Positions 45,137 to 53,818 of a stretch of 64,000 nt of DNA are shown one piece after another. How positions within the stretch are numbered: position 1 is the first letter of the stretch; every line of letters begins with the position of its first letter. Below the pieces are notes generated by a model. The model was not told where the DNA came from, did not search any database, and saw only the letters and a program-made list of their open reading frames with translations. The stretch is taken from assembly GCA_023336205.1 (NCBI GenBank), contig JALQCR010000005.1, forward strand, positions 1 through 64,000, read 5' to 3'. Position numbers and translations under genes: made by a program. This DNA is from Pseudanabaena sp. Salubria-1 (GTDB lineage Bacteria > Cyanobacteriota > Cyanobacteriia > Pseudanabaenales > Pseudanabaenaceae).

Positions 45137-46555
45137 GTGACTCAACAGGTAAACCCTATTTCCGTAACTGACTTTACATTCACCATCAACGGTGCAGCTT
45201 CTCGCGTTAAAGACATTGCGCCCACAACCACCCTGCTGCACTATTTACGACAAAAAGGCTATGTGGGAACCAAAGAAGGCTGTGGCGATGGTGACTGCGG
45301 TGCTTGTACAGTCACTATCATTGGTAAAGATAGTCATGGTCAGCCGCAATATCAAGCCGTCAATAGTTGCTTAGTTCCCATCGGCGCGATCGCAGGACGA
45401 GAGGTGATTACTGCCGAGGGTATCGCCAATGGGCAACTGCACCCAGTCCAAGCCGCGATGGTAGAAACGGCAGGATCGCAATGTGGCTATTGCACTCCTG
45501 GCTTCATCATGAGTATGTTTGCCGCTTACTACAATGGCAGCTTGAGTAATGACATCTGCATTGAGGGCAATCTCTGTCGCTGCACAGGCTATGTACCGAT
45601 CCGCAAAGCAGCGCAGCAATTAGCGGCAACAATTCCCGATGATCAATTCAGCACTGAGCTAGCTCAAAAAACTTGCGATTTGGCTGCGATCGCCTATACA
45701 AATGCGCAGCAGCTATTTTATCGCCCCACAGAGCTGTCAGAAGCACTGCAATTACTTCAGCAATATCCCGAAGCGACCTTAGTAGCTGGTGCAACGGATT
45801 TGGGCTTAGAAATGAGTTGGCATCGTCGGACTTATCCAGTGCTGATTTCCTTGGAAGCTATTGCAGATCTCAAACAGATTAATCAAACCGACGACTATGT
45901 GGAGATTGGTGCGGCAGTTCCCCTCAGTCATATTGAAGATTTGCTGCATGGTGTTTTCCCTAGCCTTGATGAAATGCTGCATTGGTTTGCGGCAAGGCAG
46001 ATCCGCAATCGGGCGACCTTAGGCGGCAATATTGGCACGGCTTCTCCCATTGGCGATTTGCCACCTGTGTTGTTAGCCCTTGATGCGACCTTAAAGTTAG
46101 CAAGTGTTGAAGGCGATCGCAGTTTACGATTAGCCGATTTCTTTAAAGGCTATCGGCAAACGGAACTGAAGCAAGGCGAAATTATCTATTCAGTGACAAT
46201 TCCTAAAACGATCGCCTCTGGAGCAACTAAGCGCCTGAGCCAGTCCTACAAAATCGGCAAACGTGGCACTGACGATATTAGTATTGTGGCAGCAGCTTTT
46301 GTGATTGATCTAGATGCTGAGCAAAAAATTCTCCATGCCCGTCTTGCCTATGGTGGTGTCGCGGCAACTCCAATTCGAGCGATCGCAGTCGAATCGATGC
46401 TAGTCGGTCAGCCTTGGACAATGGAAACTGTGCGATCGGTGAAGCCTGCTTTGCGTGAAGTATTTACACCTCTTAGCGATCTGCGCGGAAGTGCTGACTA
46501 TCGCAAGATGCTAGTAGGGAATCTATTTGAGAAGTTTTTTGTTGAACATAGTTGA
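45137..46555 (+). CDS. xdhA: Xanthine dehydrogenase small subunit (2Fe-2S and FAD)
   Basis: This 472-residue protein has two [2Fe-2S] clusters: a plant-type ferredoxin part with C near 45-50 (GTKEGCGDGDCGACTV, then VNSCLVPIG), and a second cluster in QCGYCTPGFIMSMFA and EGNLCRCTGYVPI. The FAD-binding domain follows from about residue 195 (LVAGATDLGLEMSWHR, GGNIGTASPIGDLPPVLLALDA). It passes electrons from the molybdenum centre to NAD. The start is GTG at 45137. A short hairpin separates it from xdhB. The cluster should oxidise hypoxanthine/xanthine to urate. Confidence 0.93.
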   Translation: MTQQVNPISVTDFTFTINGAASRVKDIAPTTTLLHYLRQKGYVGTKEGCGDGDCGACTVTIIGKDSHGQPQYQAVNSCLVPIGAIAGREVITAEGIANGQLHPVQAAMVETAGSQCGYCTPGFIMSMFAAYYNGSLSNDICIEGNLCRCTGYVPIRKAAQQLAATIPDDQFSTELAQKTCDLAAIAYTNAQQLFYRPTELSEALQLLQQYPEATLVAGATDLGLEMSWHRRTYPVLISLEAIADLKQINQTDDYVEIGAAVPLSHIEDLLHGVFPSLDEMLHWFAARQIRNRATLGGNIGTASPIGDLPPVLLALDATLKLASVEGDRSLRLADFFKGYRQTELKQGEIIYSVTIPKTIASGATKRLSQSYKIGKRGTDDISIVAAAFVIDLDAEQKILHARLAYGGVAATPIRAIAVESMLVGQPWTMETVRSVKPALREVFTPLSDLRGSADYRKMLVGNLFEKFFVEHS

Positions 46556-46557
46556 AG

Positions 46558-46588
46558 ATACCAGTTGAGGCAAAGCCTCAACTGGTAT
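46558..46588. terminator. 14-bp hairpin between xdhA and xdhB
   Basis: Perfect arms 46558-46571 and 46575-46588 with loop GGC-AAA-GCC. Being inside an operon, it may attenuate xdhB or stabilise the xdhA transcript end. Confidence 0.6.
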
Positions 46589-46624
46589 GTGATGGATTTT
46601 TTGTAGATATGGAAGGAATACAAA

Positions 46625-48955
46625 ATGACGATTACAGATCAAAAAGTCAGTAACAAAAAAAGCCACGAAAGCGCCGCAGGTCACGTTAGCGGCAAAGCAG
46701 TCTATACAGACGATCAACGCCTCCCCGCAGGAATGCTTTCCCTTTATCCTGTGCTGTCGCCCCATGCCCATGCCAAAATCACTAAGCTTGACTGCACCGC
46801 CGCCTATGAAATTGAAGGTTTGGTGACGATCCTGACGGCGGATGATGTAACTGGAGAGAACAATACGGGTGTAATCATTCACGATGAGGTATTGCTACCC
46901 ACCGATGAGGTGAGCTATTGGGGACAGGTGGTAGTTTGGGCAGTCGGTGAGACTGAAGATGCGGCTCGTCAAGCTGCTGCCAAAGTAATTGTGGAATATG
47001 AGCCTCTGCCAGCAATTGTTACTATTCAAGAGGCGATCGCGGCGGATAGTTACCATCTTAAAAAACAGGCGATTAAGCGCGGTGAACCTGAGACGGCTAT
47101 TCAAAATTGCGATCGCACCCTTGAAGGCGAACTAGAAGTCGGTGGACAGGATCATTTCTATTTAGAAACCCATACCAGTTGGGCAATTCCTGATGGAGAG
47201 AATGGCTATAAAGTCTATAGCTCAACCCAACATCCCAGCGAGACTCAAGTAATCGTAGCGCGGGTATTGGGATTGCCCAGCAGTCATGTTGTCGTCACCT
47301 GTCTGCGGATGGGCGGTGCATTTGGCGGGAAAGAATCTCAAGCTAATCCCTTTGCGGCGGTGGCGGCTTTGGCAGCTTATAAAACGGGTCGTCCTGCCAG
47401 AGTCAGTTTGCGTCGTCATCAAGACATGATCGTTACAGGCAAGCGGCATAATTTTTTAGGCAAATATCAAGTTGGCTTTACTAATGATGGGCTAATTACG
47501 GCGCTCAAAGCTGAGCTATATGCAGATGGAGGGTGGAGTCTTGACCTGTCTCCACCCATCATCATGAGGGCGATGATGCACATCGATAACGCCTACTACA
47601 TTCCCAATTTAGAAGTACAAGGATGGATTACCAAAACCCATCGAGTTTCTAATACTGCATATCGCGGTTTTGGTGGACCACAGGGAATGGTTGTATGTGA
47701 AGAAGTCGTCGATCGCATAGCACGTAACCTTGGTTTGTCGCCCGAAGTCGTCCGCGAACGGAACTTCTATCATGGGACTGGCGAAACTGGCACTACTCAC
47801 TATGGACAGGATATAGTTGATAACCGCATCGATCTGGTCTGGACTGAAGCTAAGGAAAAATCGAATTTTAGCGATCGGCAAGCCCAAATCGCCCAATTCA
47901 ATCAAACTAGTCTCTACAAAAAACGTGGCATTGCGATTACGCCTGTGAAGTTTGGGATTTCCTTCACCAAAACCGAGTATAACCAAGCAGGTGCACTAGT
48001 TCTCATCTATACCGATGGCAGCATTCAAGTAAATCACGGGGGTACAGAAATGGGTCAAGGACTGCATACTAAAATGCTCCAAGTCGCCGCAAAATCCCTT
48101 GGGGTCAAACTAAATCGCTTTCGGATCATGCCCACAAGTACCGATAAAGTCCCAAACACTTCCGCAACAGCGGCTTCTAGCGGCTCCGATCTCAATGGTC
48201 AAGCAGTTAAAGATGCCTGTGAAACCCTGCGGAAACGCATGTCAACTGTGGCTGTAAAAATGCTCAATCTTGATGCCCCCGAAGATCTTGTTTTCGAGGA
48301 TGATTGGATCTATTGCCGCACCTATCCCAGCGCAAGGATCGCGTTTGAAGAAGTAGTAAAGCAAACCTACAACGAGCGGATTAGTCTTTCAGCAAATGGC
48401 TTCTACCGCACCCCAAATATTTTTTGGGATGCCAAGCTGAATAAGGGTCGCCCATTCTATTACTTCTCTTACGGTGCGGCGGTGAGTGAAGTGGAAGTAG
48501 ATGGATTTACGGGCACATTTAAACTGCGACAGGTGGATCTTATCCAAGATGCTGGCGAATCGATTAATCCATTGATCGATAAAGGTCAGATCGAAGGAGG
48601 TTTTGTACAGGGTATGGGTTGGCTAACTATGGAGGAACTAATCTGGGATAAAATCGGTCGATTGCTGACCTATGCGCCAAGCACTTACAAAATCCCCACC
48701 GTTAGCGAAATCCCCGAACAATTCAATGTCAATCTACTAGAACGCGCCGCTCAAGATGGCGTAATTTTTGGTAGTAAAGCGATCGGTGAGCCTCCATTTA
48801 TGCTAGCGATATCCGTAAGGGAAGCCATTCGCAATGCTGTCGCTGCTTTTGGGAATGCTGACTATGTGCCCTTGGCGCTTCCTGCTACACCTGAGGCGAC
48901 CCTCTGGGCGATCGAATCAGTGAAGGCGGCTTCTTTATCTGCCCTGCAAGTATGA
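46625..48955 (+). CDS. xdhB: Xanthine dehydrogenase molybdopterin-binding subunit
   Basis: This 776-residue catalytic subunit binds the molybdopterin cofactor and substrate. It starts after GGAAGGAATACAAA. Conserved parts are AAGHVSGKAVYTDD, GQDHFYLETHTSWAIPD, MGGAFGGKESQANPFAAVAALAA, NTAYRGFGGPQGM, GTEMGQGLHTKMLQVAAKSLGV, and the catalytic Glu region GSKAIGEPPFMLAISVREAIRNAV. Full length and intact. Its stop overlaps the start of xdhC by four bases. Confidence 0.95.
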   Translation: MTITDQKVSNKKSHESAAGHVSGKAVYTDDQRLPAGMLSLYPVLSPHAHAKITKLDCTAAYEIEGLVTILTADDVTGENNTGVIIHDEVLLPTDEVSYWGQVVVWAVGETEDAARQAAAKVIVEYEPLPAIVTIQEAIAADSYHLKKQAIKRGEPETAIQNCDRTLEGELEVGGQDHFYLETHTSWAIPDGENGYKVYSSTQHPSETQVIVARVLGLPSSHVVVTCLRMGGAFGGKESQANPFAAVAALAAYKTGRPARVSLRRHQDMIVTGKRHNFLGKYQVGFTNDGLITALKAELYADGGWSLDLSPPIIMRAMMHIDNAYYIPNLEVQGWITKTHRVSNTAYRGFGGPQGMVVCEEVVDRIARNLGLSPEVVRERNFYHGTGETGTTHYGQDIVDNRIDLVWTEAKEKSNFSDRQAQIAQFNQTSLYKKRGIAITPVKFGISFTKTEYNQAGALVLIYTDGSIQVNHGGTEMGQGLHTKMLQVAAKSLGVKLNRFRIMPTSTDKVPNTSATAASSGSDLNGQAVKDACETLRKRMSTVAVKMLNLDAPEDLVFEDDWIYCRTYPSARIAFEEVVKQTYNERISLSANGFYRTPNIFWDAKLNKGRPFYYFSYGAAVSEVEVDGFTGTFKLRQVDLIQDAGESINPLIDKGQIEGGFVQGMGWLTMEELIWDKIGRLLTYAPSTYKIPTVSEIPEQFNVNLLERAAQDGVIFGSKAIGEPPFMLAISVREAIRNAVAAFGNADYVPLALPATPEATLWAIESVKAASLSALQV

Positions 48956-49950
48956 TCTACGCAGAGCTTCTATCATTACTTAGTCAAGGCGCTGTGGTCG
49001 TGGCAACGGTAATTAGCACTAAGGGTTCTGTCCCGCGAGAGGTGGGCGCAAAAATGCTAATTACCTGCGATCGCTGCATTGATACGATCGGTGGTGGTGC
49101 AGGAGAAGCAAAGGTAATCGCACAGGCAAGGAAAGTTTTACAAACTGGAGAAAAAAGGCGCATAGAAATTGACCTAACTGGATCTCCCAAGCGTCAGACT
49201 GAGGGAGTTTGCGGTGGTTGGATGGAGATACTTTTGGAGCGATGGCATGGCGAGGCTGCGATCGCGATCGCGCAGCAGATACTGACAGAATTAAAATTAG
49301 GGCGATCGGTTACTTTGATTACTCCTTTTGCTGATGGATATCCATATTTGATTAAGGAAAAAGGAGAAAGAAAAAAGGAAAAAGATTCGGAGGCTTTTAT
49401 CAAGGAAAAAGGAGAAAGAAAAAAGGAAAAAGATTCGGAGGCTTTTATTGAGGTTTTGGAGCCTGTGCCGATGTTGCTGATCGTTGGTGCGGGACATGTG
49501 GGTGAGCAGCTTGCTAAGGTCGCGCATTTAGTCGGCTTTCAGATTGTGATTCAGGATGATCGTCCTGAATGGGCAAACTCAGAGAGATATCCACAAGCTG
49601 CTTTTATCTACTCCAATATCGAGCAAGCTTTGGAGGAACTCTCAAACCATTCAAGTCTTCATGTAGCTTTGGTAACGCGAGGCTATCGTTATGATTTGGA
49701 TGCTTTAACAGCTTTACTAAATCGCGATTTACCCTGTGCCTATATCGGTATGATTGGCAGTGAGAGAAGGGTGATGCAGGTATACGAGCAAACTAAACAA
49801 ATGGGAATCTCTGAGGATAAACTTAAATCTATCTATGCGCCGATTGGTCTAGATATCGGGGCTTTAACCCCTGCGGAGATCGCGGTTAGTATTAGTGCAG
49901 AGTTAATCATGCTGCGGCGTGGTGGGACTGGGCGATCGTTATCTATATAA
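48952..49950 (+). CDS. xdhC: Xanthine dehydrogenase accessory protein XdhC, with tandem duplication
   Basis: This 332-residue protein loads sulfurated molybdenum cofactor onto xanthine dehydrogenase. The N-terminal domain has VVATVISTKGSVPREVGAKMLI and GGGAGEAKVI, and the C-terminal Rossmann domain has LIVGAGHVGEQLAKVAHLVGF and AYIGMIGSERRV. A 48-bp unit repeated twice (about 49351-49446) inserts IKEKGERKKEKDSEAF twice in the loop between the domains. This is a charged linker that normally is short. The frame stays open, so function is probably kept. Overlap ATGA couples it to xdhB. Confidence 0.92.
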   Translation: MIYAELLSLLSQGAVVVATVISTKGSVPREVGAKMLITCDRCIDTIGGGAGEAKVIAQARKVLQTGEKRRIEIDLTGSPKRQTEGVCGGWMEILLERWHGEAAIAIAQQILTELKLGRSVTLITPFADGYPYLIKEKGERKKEKDSEAFIKEKGERKKEKDSEAFIEVLEPVPMLLIVGAGHVGEQLAKVAHLVGFQIVIQDDRPEWANSERYPQAAFIYSNIEQALEELSNHSSLHVALVTRGYRYDLDALTALLNRDLPCAYIGMIGSERRVMQVYEQTKQMGISEDKLKSIYAPIGLDIGALTPAEIAVSISAELIMLRRGGTGRSLSI

Positions 49951-49991
49951 AGAATAAAAAGAACGACATGGTAAACTTAAAATATAGTTAA

Positions 49992-51249
49992 CTGAGATCT
50001 TGCACCATTCAAGAAAAGGGGTTGCAGAAAGAGCAGAAATGTGAAAAAAAGGGCGTAGTAGTAAATTAAATAACGAGCATGGAAAGCATCGTTAAGCACG
50101 CCCAAGGGCTAGTGTATAGTCTTCTGTGTTTGATGCCAAGTGTGTATCAAACAGCAAGTCTCAATGCAATACTAGGACTATTTCTCGAAGCACAAAGGCA
50201 TCCTTATCCAGAACATACACAGATAAAATCAGCGAGTGCACTCAGCCGATTTCTCAATCACTATAACTGGTCAACGAGAGCAGTAATTCGGTCAACACGG
50301 CAGGCTATTTTGGGACAAATCGCCAAGCATCGCCCATCGAAACAAGTGCCATTAAAGATACTGATAGACTTGACTACCCTAGAAAAAAGCGGCAAGTTTT
50401 TACATTTGAGCAATCCCACCCAAAACGAACCAGACCCATGGGTGAGAATACTAAACGGAAAGCGAGGACTACATCTGGTTGTACTGTATCTGGTCTATGG
50501 AGAGTGGCGCGTACCATGGAGTTTTAGAGTATGGCGCGGCAAAGGATACCCCAGTCCCTCTGACTTAGCTTGTAAGTTATTGGGGACAGTACCCAAGCAA
50601 CTAACCCAAGGCAAGACTGTGATTGTCCTTGCTGATACTGAGTTTAGTACGGTGAAGTTTTTCAATACTGTCCGCGCCAAGACTTGGCGCATCGTTGTCG
50701 GTGTACGCAACAATCGTAAACTTCAAGATGGCCGTACAGTCAAACAACTTTATCGTCATGGCAAACGTGGACAACAAATTTTGCTAGAAGGGCTAACTCA
50801 GCCTTTGACGATCTCTTGGTTTTGGCTCAAAAGAGCTGATAGTAAACGGGAGTTACGCTTTGTTGTCTCTTCTCATCCTTATTCTGGTGCTTATCTGGTG
50901 ATGTTAGGTCGTAAGCGTTGGGCGATTGAGGGATTCTTCAAAACCATCAAACATCGCTTTGGTTTGCATTGTTTTGGGCAATCTACAAAACTTGGTGTTT
51001 ATCGTTGGCTTATCCTCTCTCTGCTTGCTTATCTTTTGGCCCATTGGATTGATCAATGGTCGAGTCCTCCTGTCTTGGACTGGAAAGCTACCTGTGATTT
51101 GACACTTTCCGTTTTATTTCCTTCTGTCCTTTGGTTGAAACTTCTTAGGTATCTCCAAATTAGTGCCGATATTGCTGCTCGTCATGGGTTTGAAATTATT
51201 CTCAAACCCATTCCTACTTAACTCTTTCAGGAATGGTGCAAGATCTCAG
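49992..51249 (+). mobile_element. Insertion sequence with TTAA target (1258 bp)
   Basis: The perfect 19-bp terminal repeat CTGAGATCTTGCACCATTC occurs at both ends inverted. It is flanked by TTAA at 49988-49991 and 51250-51253. A 4-bp YTAR target is what IS701-type elements use. Complete single-gene element. Confidence 0.88.
50079..51221 (+). CDS. DDE transposase (IS4/IS701-like)
   Basis: This 380-residue transposase has the catalytic acids in PLKILIDLTTLEKSGKF, TVIVLADTEFSTVKFF and GRKRWAIEGFFKTIKHRFGLHCFG, the last with the usual E-x6-K spacing. The N-terminal helical region is GLVYSLLCLMPSVYQTASLNAILGL and a hydrophobic C-terminal part follows. Intact. Whether it belongs to IS4 or IS701 should be taken from the 4-bp target site, which favours IS701-type. 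Confidence 0.87.
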   Translation: MESIVKHAQGLVYSLLCLMPSVYQTASLNAILGLFLEAQRHPYPEHTQIKSASALSRFLNHYNWSTRAVIRSTRQAILGQIAKHRPSKQVPLKILIDLTTLEKSGKFLHLSNPTQNEPDPWVRILNGKRGLHLVVLYLVYGEWRVPWSFRVWRGKGYPSPSDLACKLLGTVPKQLTQGKTVIVLADTEFSTVKFFNTVRAKTWRIVVGVRNNRKLQDGRTVKQLYRHGKRGQQILLEGLTQPLTISWFWLKRADSKRELRFVVSSHPYSGAYLVMLGRKRWAIEGFFKTIKHRFGLHCFGQSTKLGVYRWLILSLLAYLLAHWIDQWSSPPVLDWKATCDLTLSVLFPSVLWLKLLRYLQISADIAARHGFEIILKPIPT

Positions 51250-51268
51250 TTAATTTAGAATAGTAAAA

Positions 51269-51598
51269 ATGCAAAAAACAAAAAAAGGTGAAACTGGGCT
51301 AACAGATTTACAAATCAAACGAAAAGAGGAACTAGTTAAAGAACTTAGGATAAGATTTGAGTATGTTCTAGCAGCAATAAATTGTTACAATGCTACTTTA
51401 AATGAAGCTAATGAATTTGTTGGAGAAATGCGTGAAATTTTTGAAAACTACTACGGTGATCGAGAAGACAATTGGGAACATGCAGATTCTTACTATGAAT
51501 TTTTAAAGGAATGGCAAGATATTGAATTGAACAACTTTGAGATTGAAGATTATTCAACCGCTCTCGAAGAATTGAATAACAAAGTTACTAGGTATTAA
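51269..51598 (+). CDS. Hypothetical protein, unknown
   Basis: This is a 109-residue, strongly acidic and helical protein. It begins MQKTKKGETGLTDLQIKRKEEL and continues with NEANEFVGEMREIFENYYGDREDNWEHADSYYEFLKEW. There is no signal peptide or domain I know. It starts 19 bp after the IS end, so its native promoter may have been displaced. It precedes xisH by 61 bp in the same direction and could be part of that group, but this is only position. Confidence 0.6.
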   Translation: MQKTKKGETGLTDLQIKRKEELVKELRIRFEYVLAAINCYNATLNEANEFVGEMREIFENYYGDREDNWEHADSYYEFLKEWQDIELNNFEIEDYSTALEELNNKVTRY

Positions 51599-51659
51599 CC
51601 TTAGGTTAAACACAAATTACTGAGTGACTTAATTCCTTGCTCGTTCATAATTAATACTT

Positions 51660-52070
51660 ATGGCAAAAGATAAATTTCATACTGTTGTTAGACTAGCCTT
51701 AGAAAAAGAAGGCTGGCAAATCACAGATGATCCCTATGAAATTAATGTAGATGGTGTAGATTTTGAGATTGATCTAGCCGCAGAGCAAGTATTGGCGGCA
51801 ACCAGAAACAATCAAAAAATTGCTGTAGAGATCAAAAGTTTTATCAGTCCATCTAACATTTCAGATTTTCATACAGCATTGGGACAATTCTTAAACTATA
51901 GAGATGCACTTGCTTTAACCGAACCAGAACGTCACTTGTATCTCGCAGTACGTCTACCAGTTTATGAAAATTTTTTTCAAAAAAGATTTATTCAATCTGC
52001 GATCAAAAGATATCAGTTGCGCCTAGTTATCTACGATGTTCCACAACAGGAGATTGTCAAATGGCTGTAA
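51660..52070 (+). CDS. xisH: XisH-family protein
   Basis: This 136-residue protein is typical of the XisH family: MAKDKFHTVVRLALEKEGWQITDDP, FEIDLAAEQVLAATRNNQKIAVEIKSF and SNISDFHTALGQFLNYR. The IDLAAE...AVEIKSF part fits a PD-(D/E)XK-like nuclease core. XisH was first named as a factor controlling excision of the fdxN element in heterocysts, but the family is widespread in cyanobacteria without that element and the role is unclear. Its stop overlaps the xisI start. Confidence 0.92.
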   Translation: MAKDKFHTVVRLALEKEGWQITDDPYEINVDGVDFEIDLAAEQVLAATRNNQKIAVEIKSFISPSNISDFHTALGQFLNYRDALALTEPERHLYLAVRLPVYENFFQKRFIQSAIKRYQLRLVIYDVPQQEIVKWL

Positions 52071-52411
52071 ATCAATCAATCAATCAATATAGGCAATATA
52101 TTCAAAATATTCTTCTAGAAAAATCTCAACGTTCTTCCAAGAACAAGCTCTTTTCAGAATATGAAGTACAAACCATTTTTGATACAGAAAGAGATCATTA
52201 TCAGCTTCTTCGTGTTGGCTGGCGCAATAATAAACGTGATTTTGGATGTGTCTTACATCTTGATATCAAAGATGACAAGATCTGGATTCAGCACGATAGC
52301 ACCGATACAGGTATTGCTGATCAGCTCTTGGAGATGGGTGTACCTAAAGAGGATATAGTTTTGGCATTTCATGAGCCAGAAGTGCGACAGTTCACTGGAT
52401 TTGGTGGTTAA
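52061..52411 (+). CDS. xisI: XisI-family protein
   Basis: This 116-residue partner of XisH reads IFDTERDHYQLLRVGWRNNKRDFGCVLHLDIKDDKIWIQHDSTDTGIADQLLEMGV and ends IVLAFHEPEVRQFTGFGG. The start ATG overlaps the xisH end by ten bases. The two proteins always occur as a pair, suggesting a complex. No excisable DNA element with site-specific recombinase is visible here. A palindrome (52430) follows the stop. Confidence 0.92.
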   Translation: MAVNQSINQYRQYIQNILLEKSQRSSKNKLFSEYEVQTIFDTERDHYQLLRVGWRNNKRDFGCVLHLDIKDDKIWIQHDSTDTGIADQLLEMGVPKEDIVLAFHEPEVRQFTGFGG

Positions 52412-52429
52412 ATACCATCAAAAGAATCG

Positions 52430-52506
52430 CAATAAATTTTTTGAAAGTGTTGCGAAGCAACACTTTCAAAAAATTTATTGTCTTGGGTTTGAGTGAAAAG
52501 TGCTGT
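52430..52506. terminator. 24-bp palindrome, GC-GAA-GC loop, with tail
   Basis: Perfect arms 52430-52453 and 52457-52480, then TGGGTTTGAGTGAAAAGTGC. Its arms nearly match the palindrome at 26868. Probable terminator of xisHI. Confidence 0.7.
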
Positions 52507-52546
52507 AAAAAGCTGCCATAATTGAGCTTAACTACAGCCTAACTTT

Positions 52547-53761
52547 ATGAGCGATCGCCTTCCAACCGATTCCATTAAAAGCACAGATAAATCTCTTGAA
52601 ATTTCAAGTTTGTGTCATTCCTTAGATGGCTGTGTGTTGGTTGTCGATGACAATCCCACCAACTTGAGTGTATTGGTGAACTTGCTGCGAGATGTGGGGC
52701 TGCGAGTATTGGTGGCAACTGATGGCGAAAGTGCGATCGAGCAGACTGAATATGTCAAGCCCGATCTGATCTTGTTAGATGTGATGATGCCAGGTATCGA
52801 TGGCTTTGAGACTTGTCAAAGGCTCAAGAGCAATGCTGAAACCGTAAAGATTCCGATTATTTTTATGACTGCGCTCTCAGAAACAGTGGATAAAGTGCGC
52901 GGTTTATCCTTGGGGGCTGTGGATTATGTGACTAAACCTTTTGAGCATGAAGAGGTTTTAGTAAGAATTCGTACCCATTTAACGATCGCGAAACAGCGCC
53001 AGACTATCGAGTCTCAAAATCTGGATTTACAAACTGAAATTAGCGATCGCAAACGTGCCGAAGAATCCCTAACAATTTTTCTCCACGCAGTTTCCCATGA
53101 CTTGCGAAATCCTGTAACAGGTTTATTGATGGTATTAGATAATTTAGCGAAGACAGCAAGCAGCACTGACGCAAATATTCTGTTACCACAATCTACGCTT
53201 GAGAGAATGCAACAAAGTGGCAATCGACAGTTAGCATTAATCAACTCCTTGCTGGAGTCCCATGTGAATGATGTCCATGGAATTGTTATTCATCCTCAAC
53301 CTGTGGCGATCATGGAGGTCATCCAAGCTGCGATCGATGATCTGCAACCACTTTTAGATAAGGAAGAAGCGGAAGTTGTTGTGCAAATTGCACCCAAATT
53401 GCCACTTGTTTGCGCTGATGCTGCTCATGTTTGTCGAGTCTTTCAAAACCTGATTGCTAATGCGATTAAACATAATCCGCCAAATCTCAAACTCACAATT
53501 TCGGCAAAGATAAGTCCTGAGAATAATCTCCTTTGCGAGGTTTCTGATGATGGCGTAGGTATGACTAATGAACAAAGTGAACATCTATTTGAACTTTATG
53601 CTCAGGGTAAGCATCAAACTAAACTTAATCGGCGATCGCTCAGTCTTGGTTTAGGGCTGTACATCTGTCGCCAAATTGTCCAAGCTCATGGTGGTGCGAT
53701 TGGGGTAACTGGTGAGATTAATATCGGTTCCCGCTTTTGGTTTACATTACCAATGTCATAA
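52547..53761 (+). CDS. Response regulator-histidine kinase (REC-HisKA-HATPase)
   Basis: This 404-residue protein has an N-terminal receiver (about 28-150; LDGCVLVVDDNPTNLSVLVNL with phospho-acceptor D in PDLILLDVMMPGIDG). The HisKA box is HAVSHDLRNPVTGLL near residue 188. The HATPase has N-box NLIANAIKHNPPNL, VSDDGVGM and LGLGLYICRQIVQAHGG. No sensor domain or membrane helix is present, so it is probably a phosphorelay kinase that receives phosphate from another kinase. It converges with the radical-SAM gene at a bidirectional hairpin. Confidence 0.9.
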   Translation: MSDRLPTDSIKSTDKSLEISSLCHSLDGCVLVVDDNPTNLSVLVNLLRDVGLRVLVATDGESAIEQTEYVKPDLILLDVMMPGIDGFETCQRLKSNAETVKIPIIFMTALSETVDKVRGLSLGAVDYVTKPFEHEEVLVRIRTHLTIAKQRQTIESQNLDLQTEISDRKRAEESLTIFLHAVSHDLRNPVTGLLMVLDNLAKTASSTDANILLPQSTLERMQQSGNRQLALINSLLESHVNDVHGIVIHPQPVAIMEVIQAAIDDLQPLLDKEEAEVVVQIAPKLPLVCADAAHVCRVFQNLIANAIKHNPPNLKLTISAKISPENNLLCEVSDDGVGMTNEQSEHLFELYAQGKHQTKLNRRSLSLGLGLYICRQIVQAHGGAIGVTGEINIGSRFWFTLPMS

Positions 53762-53766
53762 AGAAC

Positions 53767-53807
53767 CAATTTTAGTTGGCGTGGCTAAGCCACGCCAACT
53801 AAAATTG
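53767..53807. terminator. Bidirectional hairpin, GC-TAA-GC loop
   Basis: Perfect 19-bp arms 53767-53785 and 53789-53807 between two convergent genes. Confidence 0.75.
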
Positions 53808-53818
53808 TTACTAGGTTC

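Noticed and set aside
51660..52411. An fdxN-like excisable element controlled by XisHI
   Set aside because: No site-specific recombinase gene or pair of direct repeats bounding a split gene is visible in this window.
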